A DNA stretch of 64,000 nt, taken from assembly GCA_002633005.1 (NCBI GenBank), contig NMRA01000007.1:1134811-1198810 (forward strand). Reading direction: 5' to 3'. Every line of letters begins with the position of its first letter. Positions within the stretch are counted from its first letter, which is position 1. The DNA comes from Phoronis australis. Its lineage: Eukaryota > Phoronida > Phoronidae. Positions 57,239 to 64,000 of this stretch are shown here, one piece after another. Both the position numbers and the translations under genes were made by a program. Below the pieces are notes generated by a model that saw nothing but the letters and a program-made list of their open reading frames with translations, was not told the origin of the DNA and did not search any database.

Positions 57239-57750
57239 ATCCCTTTCATACTGACTTAACTCTAGTCTCAGCTTAGCGTCGACTTAAACTGCGAAGTTAA
57301 CTGAACCGTTCATGTCGACTTCGGTAGTTAACGGATGTAGAAGTAAACGGTAGGTGACGCTGTGGTCATCGAAATAATGGCAAGGTAGTGCTGATGCATT
57401 GCGTGCACACTAAGATTTTTTGTGACAATTTGGGAACATTTACATGTGCAAATTGGCATAAAACTTATTTCTGATTCGATTGGTATTTATTTGAGCAAAA
57501 TATAAGCAACTATCAGCGACGACGCTGCCCTTTAATTGCTGACGATATCAGCGGCCCCTGGCGATAACTTCGATGGGACCGAAGTTGGCCGCACATACTG
57601 CACAGCAGAACCAATGCTCCGCTGTTAAATCCACCTGTTTACTGCAAAGTTAACTGGCACTGTTAACTTCAATCCAGGATCAAAGTTAACCATTCATACT
57701 GACCGCAACTCCCCAAAACATCGACGCGTCGACATTAGTATGAAAGAGCC
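57239..57750. mobile_element. About 510-bp non-autonomous DNA element, copy 1
   Basis: TCCCTTTCATACTGACTTAA at the left and TTAGTATGAAAGAGCC at the right are inverted. Inside are ACTGCGAAGTTAA, GGTGACGCTGT.GTCATCGA and AAGGTAGTGCTGATGCAT. A direct copy lies at 61604-62100. No coding capacity. Confidence 0.65.
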
Positions 57751-58157
57751 TTGAGAAAAGACTTTTCAAAACATCCTTTATAATCGTGATTTTACAATTA
57801 CCTGATTTTCTTTGTAATTTGAATCATGTTCAACATTAATGACAACTCGTTAACATTAAAAGTATCCTCAAAAGCCAATCACTGATGCCTGACATTAATC
57901 GTGTTTGTCTTGCTGTTCAAGTCATGTATTCACCTGGTTGTTAGATGTGCACCGATAACGTTAGTGGATGACAATTTCCTTAATGCGACATTTTAATAAC
58001 TCATTAGTCACGTTAATTACACGTTAGAATCGATCCGTGCCATGTGACTTGAGTACAGGTTGACTACATTCTGTTACTGTGTAGTTTATTAACAATACAG
58101 ATCCTTTGTTATCTTGGTAATACGTTTTTCTGGATTAATTGTTGTTCCCCTGGCATG

Positions 58158-58465
58158 TACAGTACAAGACAAAAGTAACCAAACCAAATACCATTTTCCC
58201 GTCATGACAGATGACAGCTAATTCTGTTAACGGCAAAAGTTACTATAGTTACTATTAAGGCGCAAAAATTTCTAATCACAAAGTGACTCGGCCACCTTGC
58301 TGACTTTTTTGTTTATTCCTCTTCATTTGCGGTCATTAGGAAAGACTACTCTGCCCATGAATGCGGCGTCCGCCCACCTGCCATGATGAGGAATTCTGGG
58401 TTATTTTGTCTGAATACTTTCGGCTTTACGGTTCATGGGTCTGAATACTTTTGGCTTGTACTGTA
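58158..58465. mobile_element. 308-bp Tc1/mariner-like MITE
   Basis: TACAGTACAAGACAAAAGTA at the left and TACTTTTGGCTTGTACTGTA at the right are inverted with one mismatch, and both outer ends carry the TA expected as target duplication. The CAAAAGTATTCAGAC type of end is that of Tc1 relatives. Two further copies of the right end follow or precede (58409-58432 and 58493-58518). Confidence 0.7.
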
Positions 58466-58898
58466 TTCACGGTCCAGGGGTATGACTCACCGTCTGAATA
58501 CTTTTGGCTTATACTGTATTTACTATTCATGGCACAATAGAAAGTGCTGTCAAAGGTCTAGCAAAAGGCAGGCATCTTGGTTCAGCGTTCACTTCCAATG
58601 AGCAAACGTGATGTCTTCCTCGCAATTGAACACAGTCTGTGTCAGTCATTCGTGTTTGTTCAGTGAAAGTTAATGGCGGACCAACATGTGTTCCTTTTGC
58701 TGGGCAGTTTGCATCACTTTTTATTGTTGCCATGGATATGGCAAAAACTCATCAATTTTGAACAAAAATAATTACCAAAATAGCCATTTTTTTCATTTCT
58801 CAAAGGCTTGTAACATTGTTGTAAATGTCCTCAATTTTTCGATACATTATCTGGAGGTAGCTATGGTACAAAATTTGAACATATAAAAGCATTTCTAA

Positions 58899-59072
58899 CT
58901 GACCTATCGCAAGCTCTGCCCCCTTGCGGAATATCGACTAACAAACAATAAGTTTACCCGGCAACGTGTTGTTTGTCGGGTAAAATGGCAGCTTGGAAAC
59001 GAAAGTGTGTCAATAATGGTGCATTCTAAATGATCTGTTAAGCTGTCGCTCAAAATCCTGGTAGTAGGTCAA
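58899..59072. mobile_element. MITE, copy 2 of the intron 9 family
   Basis: Same ends and blocks as 34199-34370 (CTGACCTATCGCAAGC at left, GTAGTAGGTCAA at right), same orientation, roughly four fifths identical by eye. Confidence 0.65.
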
Positions 59073-61603
59073 TTACTGCTTCATAGCTTTCTTGGGAAAA
59101 ATCAAAAGACAAAATTTAATTTGCCCTTCGTATTGTGTTCTTAATTAGTGAGATTTTACTGCACTTAATACTCACTACTGGGAAAAGTAATTAACACAGA
59201 TAAATATCCCATCAAGATAACCGGGGATCTATATTTTACTAAAAAGTAACATTAAAAAAACGTTACTCTCACTGTAATGTTGTACTCTTACGGCTAACAC
59301 GAAAGTTGAGTACCACACTCCGATGTCCCGTAAAAATGTACTTGTGACATAGACCACTTGTGGTAACGCTTTCTCAAATCAGAACAGAAATAACGGTCAG
59401 TCAACCGCTATCTCATAAAATGATAGTCATTTGAGTGAAATGGCAATCGTAAAATATAGTGTCTTTCCAAAATAAACAAAATTTTATATCAAGACATATT
59501 GCATACGTATTTTAGAACAATCCGGTTTTCAAAAACATGCAGATACTGAAAATATGCTAACAGGTGTACTTTTTAAAATTTTCTGAAAATCCGCCCTTGG
59601 GCATAATTTTTGGTGGGCCTACTTTCGTAAATTCCCAGTTATAATTGATACTGGTTATTTGTAAGAGCTCTTTGTTCCTTGGCCATTTTCTTAAAATTAA
59701 TCTACAGTGAAAACGGTCTTTGCAATAACAATAAAAACAATCATTATAATAACTCCATTCATTGATCGTTGCAGTAAGTAAATGTGGGCTAGTGGAAAAC
59801 TTAATGAAGTTTCGCTCTAGAACACCTGTGCGTCTTGTTTCTTTTTCTACCAGCCAAAAAATGAATGTGCATTATGGGGTTTTTACCTTTATACTGTATT
59901 GATATCATGATTCAATGTGACTATATCTCTGCTTGTGTCTGAACCTTGGTACCAGGTGACTATCTGCCGTGAGACAATAAATAACGTCTGTATCTAATTG
60001 GACTTGGGCTATTAGGACAGTGCAGTAGATTAGGCAAAAAGGTTTGAAATTGCTTAATGTAAAAATAGCCGTCAGACTAAGATAAGTTCACTAGGTCTGA
60101 AAAGGATACAGTAAGCAATTTGTTTTTTGTTTCCGGCAGTGACCAGAGAATGATTTGCCTGCCTTCTGCACTGAATAAAAGGATTCTGAAGTCCAGGATC
60201 TTGGCTCACCTGAGGGCAAAGGTGCCTGTGCCTTCTGAGTGGAGATTTTTTAGCATAGTATCTCTTGTCGGGAGTTGCTCAAGTTGTCAAAACTATCATA
60301 CCAATTCCACCCCCCTTGGTCGCCACCCTTCGTTGGCAACGCCTCAAGTAGTAAAAATTAACATTTTGCAAGCGTGATTTCATGCCATTGTTACAGAAGT
60401 TGTTGCTAGGCAGCATTCAGAATGATAAAAATTTTGTATCTGTACCAAAACCATTGTTCAATGTCACGTACAGTGAGTGATACATGATTTTGTCTTGTCA
60501 AAACTGCCAACTTCAAAGTAGAATAAATCGAGTTTGTGGCCGCAAATCTTGCCTCAGGAGCAGTCAGTGAACTCTACTTGTTGTACAATGTAATTATGTA
60601 AAATTAATAAATGTCTGATCACTAGATTAAAAAGTCCTAAAAAGGCTTTGATTCCAACAGGGTTTCAAAAGATGACATTGGCTGCCCTTGATTGACTTAG
60701 CCAGCGAACCGGCTAACTTGGGGCTAAGGCATCTAATAGGTACACGATGACAACTTTCAGCTTATAGACCAATCACATTTCTTAGTCGGTTGACCCGACG
60801 AATCTGGAGAATTCAATCACGCACACTCGTTGTTTGTGACTTTGAAATAAAATTTGATCTATAGGGTTTGTGTACACCGGTGGGGTAATCTCACGTAGGA
60901 GGGGTTAGCGTGGTTGTGGTGCTAAGTTATGTTTGTATTTTGTCTTCTAAGAGGGCTATGGTACATCCAAGAAGTATCATCTTGGGTAGGTAAACAAAAG
61001 TGGTGACATTGGGGGTAGGTATTGGTGTTTTCTCACGTAAGGTTTTCATCACCTTGTGTTGTTTTGGTAGGTATTATCTCACTTTGCAAATATTGACCTG
61101 GCCTCGCTTTTTAATGTAAGATGGTACCCTCTACCCACTAGGTGATGGAACACCCTCAGACTATTAGGCATGTTAGTACTTTATTCACCTTTGCTCTCCT
61201 GTCCAGGTAGTTAAATCTTTGCTGTCATTCCATTTAGTCATCATCCTAAAAGAGTTTTCCTAAAGGATTTCTAATTGCAGTCAGACATCGTTAATAGGAA
61301 CATGATTTATAATGTTACATTTCTCAAGTCCCTAGCTAACTATACTCTGTTCAAATTGCTTTGGTTACACAGAACTTGGACCACAATGAATGTTTTAGAA
61401 AGGTAGTGGGAGGTTTTATTGTAATGCGATTTTACTACAGGCAGTGTATGATTAATACCAATCTCCACAGGTGATGGTAAGTATGATCTTATTTGATGGC
61501 AAAATTGTGATGTTGGAATATTGTGTTGTCAATTGAAACATAAACTTTTCACCAGGAATTGAGGGTCATTTTAAAATTCTGTCTCACAGCTAAGCTTGTT
61601 TAC
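59073..61603. other. Right flank, unassigned, one possible exon
   Basis: An open plus-strand stretch from about 60140 to 60377 follows a good polypyrimidine/AG acceptor (TTGTTTCCGGCAG). It reads CLPSALNKRILKSRILAHLR and so on, which I do not recognise. It may be a terminal exon or chance. Nothing else in the region is supported. Confidence 0.25.
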
Positions 61604-62100
61604 GGGCCTTTTCATGCTAACTTAACTCCGCTGGGAGTGGAGCATTGATGTAAACTGCGAAGTTAATTGAATCGTTCAAACTACCTTCGGTAGTATGGCA
61701 GGTGACGCTGTCGTCATCGATGTAATCACAAGGTAGTGCTGATGCATCCCGTGCATGCTAATATTTTTTTAATGTGACAATATGAGAACACTTACATGTA
61801 CTAATTGACATGAAACTTATTTCTAATTCCATTGGTAAGTATTGAAGCAAAGTATAAGCAACTATTAACGACGGCACTGCCCTATATTTGTTGGTGATAA
61901 CAGCGACCCCTGCCAACAACTTTGATTAGACTGAAGTTGACCATTCATACTGCACTGCAGCGTCGACACTTCCCTGTTCAATCCACCTATTTACTGCGAA
62001 GTTAACTTGCACTTCAACTTTGATCCAGGACCAAAGTTAACAATTCATACTGACCACAACTCCCCAAAACATCTTGGCTCAACATTAGTATGAAAGGTCC
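61604..62100. mobile_element. About 500-bp non-autonomous DNA element, copy 2
   Basis: Direct copy of 57239-57750: left end GGGCCTTTTCATGCTAACTT, right end AACATTAGTATGAAAGGTCC. Copies are diverged, with small deletions here. Confidence 0.65.
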
Positions 62101-62202
62101 TTTAGAGACACAGTATTAGTATCAGAGATAAAGTATCTTACCATATTAGTCAAGAAATTATAAGGAATTTGTTTGCAAGATCTTAAAAAATTCTGCATTT
62201 AC

Positions 62203-62260
62203 TGTGGTTTGAAGACAATAACAAAGTGAGTTGTGGTTTGAAGACAATAACAAAGTGAGT
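62203..62260 (+). repeat. 29-bp tandem duplication
   Basis: Two exact units of TGTGGTTTGAAGACAATAAC then AAAGTGAGT. Confidence 0.9.
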
Positions 62261-64000
62261 GAAAAATCGTAATGAAACTGGAGTTGTTTATACCAGACAA
62301 TAATTTTAATAGAATTTGTATTTTAAACACATATGCTTTGGGCGGTGGAGTTCAAACTTGAAGGACAAAATCTTGCATCCGAGGTCCCTATAAACGTAGA
62401 AATTGCATCACCTTTAAATGAAATATGTGCTCCGAACATCAGCAGAAAAGGAATTGAGCTACTTGTACGAATTCTACGCATGGCTGTATGTTTTCTGAAA
62501 AGTAAATATAACTGTAGCTTATTTTATCTGGATCCAACCGTATGGTGTATCAGTGGATAAAAGCTCTCTTATTTAGAGTTATCACTGGTTCGCATTGGGA
62601 AGAGCTTTGACTACTCAATAATAGCTAATTCATGATCGCAAATGATAGTCATTGCTGATTAGCAATGTGTCCAGTGTTAAATTGACATCTTGTTATTAGC
62701 CAAGGATACGTAGAGTTTCTTGTCATGTGACAGAACAAAGAAATCGTTTTTGTCAAATTTATTCGCCAATTAGTGATAAAAAATTGATACTTTTGTTAGC
62801 AGGATAGTTTGCACTGGGAATTTCTCCAAACAAATCTCCTGAATATACATTTACTTCCTAAGCTAGCTCTTGCTTCTTATCTTACTTAGATCTGGTCAGA
62901 TTATCTCCACATGTAAGCCCATTGGATATTTCCAGATGAACAAAGCATTGTGATATCAGGCATCAAACGCAATGCTTAGCAACCATTTCTACGTTTGATA
63001 GCTTCCTCTGCTTCATTTTCTCATAAATAGTTTTTGAGCCGACTCACAAAATTTAAGTTTTGTCGACACGTTGGTCGGCAGTTCTAGGTGAGCCAGTCGT
63101 GCCACCTGGTGACTGACCGAATATAGGCCCATTGGTCCTTATTTAGAAATTTACAGAGTAACCAGAGGGACAGGAACCTACTTGCAGAGCTACGACTGAA
63201 AGTTTCTATGGTTTGTAGGGTCTCCAGAGATCATAGTTGCTTTAAAAGTGTTCATATTGTTCATTAAAAACAAGGCTATGGGGTAGCTTATTTCAATGTC
63301 ACTAAATAATTTCATTGGGATTACATGATGAGATTAAAAAATGGGGGCTCGAATTTTTGAGAATGTGGACCTTTTACTAAAAAAAGAAAAACGATGTACT
63401 TTCAGAGCTATGAATTGTATATTCGCCGAATTTTGGTAGTTCCTGCCTTTTTAGTGGACTTTTGTCACGTTTTCTTTTTTTTTTGGACTTTCTGTGTCTT
63501 TGAAGCAGATCTTTTTGCCTACTTGGCCAAATGGGGGGCTTGTTTGATCCCCGTGCCCCTCCTGCGTATGGGTATTCAGTAGAAATGCCTTCTAAAAATC
63601 CAGAGAACAAACCATTAATCGACAGAAGTTTTCGAAAGTCAGACTGTGGTTATCCTATATGAAGGTTCGAAACAGTCTAAAAGAATAGAAGTACTGAGTG
63701 CTACTTCTGGGTAGGAAGTCATGATCGTAAGCACGTGGTTGTGATCCCTTACGTGAAAGGCCTTTCTGAATCTCTACGACGTACATAGAGTAAATTTGAT
63801 ATAAGTATAGCGGTCAAACATATTTCTACTTCTTGTCACTTATTGGTGCATCCGAAAGATTCATGTGCTAGGGAGGATTGTAGTGGTTTTTGTTTATAAC
63901 AAGAGTGTTTATATTGGTGATACTGGTTGGAATTTTGGTTATAGAATGGCTGGACATGATGGGGACGTTGATGACAGGTCGGACAGGAAAGCCTCTCTCA
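62261..64000. other. Right end of window, unassigned
   Basis: No gene supported. Holds the inverted repeat fragment at 63437-63570. The last 30 bases read like an acceptor (GATGACAG) followed by open sequence, but the window ends before this can be judged. Confidence 0.4.
63437..63570 (-). repeat. Interspersed repeat fragment (inverted partner of 3705-3835)
   Basis: GCCTTTTTAGTGGACTTTTG and the downstream T-run and G-run blocks mirror the fragment at the left end of the window. Confidence 0.6.

Noticed and set aside
62333-62560. Plus-strand open frame of 75 codons
   Set aside because: No splice-site support and no recognisable motif.
1-64000. A bacterial- or phage-type gene cluster or defence system
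   Set aside because: All supported genes are spliced animal genes, and no prokaryotic gene arrangement is present.

Overview
The window is nuclear DNA from an animal, most likely an invertebrate of the kind with AT-rich, repeat-laden introns (a marine invertebrate would fit). Reasons: spliced genes with GT/AG introns of 0.4-4 kb, a metazoan Golgi enzyme, a betaine-homocysteine methyltransferase (a family I recall as absent from flies and nematodes), and many small DNA transposons. I cannot name the species. Runs of n at 13134, 15553 and 15856-15862 show a draft assembly.

Layout. (1) 1-2639: 5' part of a BHMT-like gene on the minus strand, two coding exons visible and the rest outside or missing. 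(2) 2640 to about 17700: intergenic DNA almost entirely made of interspersed repeats, including two inverted copies of a 0.9-1.0 kb element with 5-bp target-site duplications, nested insertions, and a 0.8-kb block present twice around the n runs, probably a haplotype duplication made by the assembler. (3) 20435-52341: one complete minus-strand gene for Golgi alpha-mannosidase II, 21 coding exons that join in frame into 1155 codons, with a likely long 3' UTR below 20435 and a 5' UTR splice site at 52359. Its introns hold minisatellites, MITEs and an L1/Tx1-like LINE relic. (4) 52360-64000: upstream flank with no gene I can establish, carrying several transposon relics; a plus-strand gene may start near 53634 but this is weak.

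The two recognised genes share a strand but not a pathway: alpha-mannosidase II trims N-glycans in the Golgi, BHMT remethylates homocysteine. I see no operon-like or cluster logic and no new multi-gene system. The most unusual structure is an array of 25-bp repeats starting exactly at the 5' splice site of mannosidase exon 12, each copy a variant of that splice site. A hammerhead-ribozyme-like core in intron 3 is the second.
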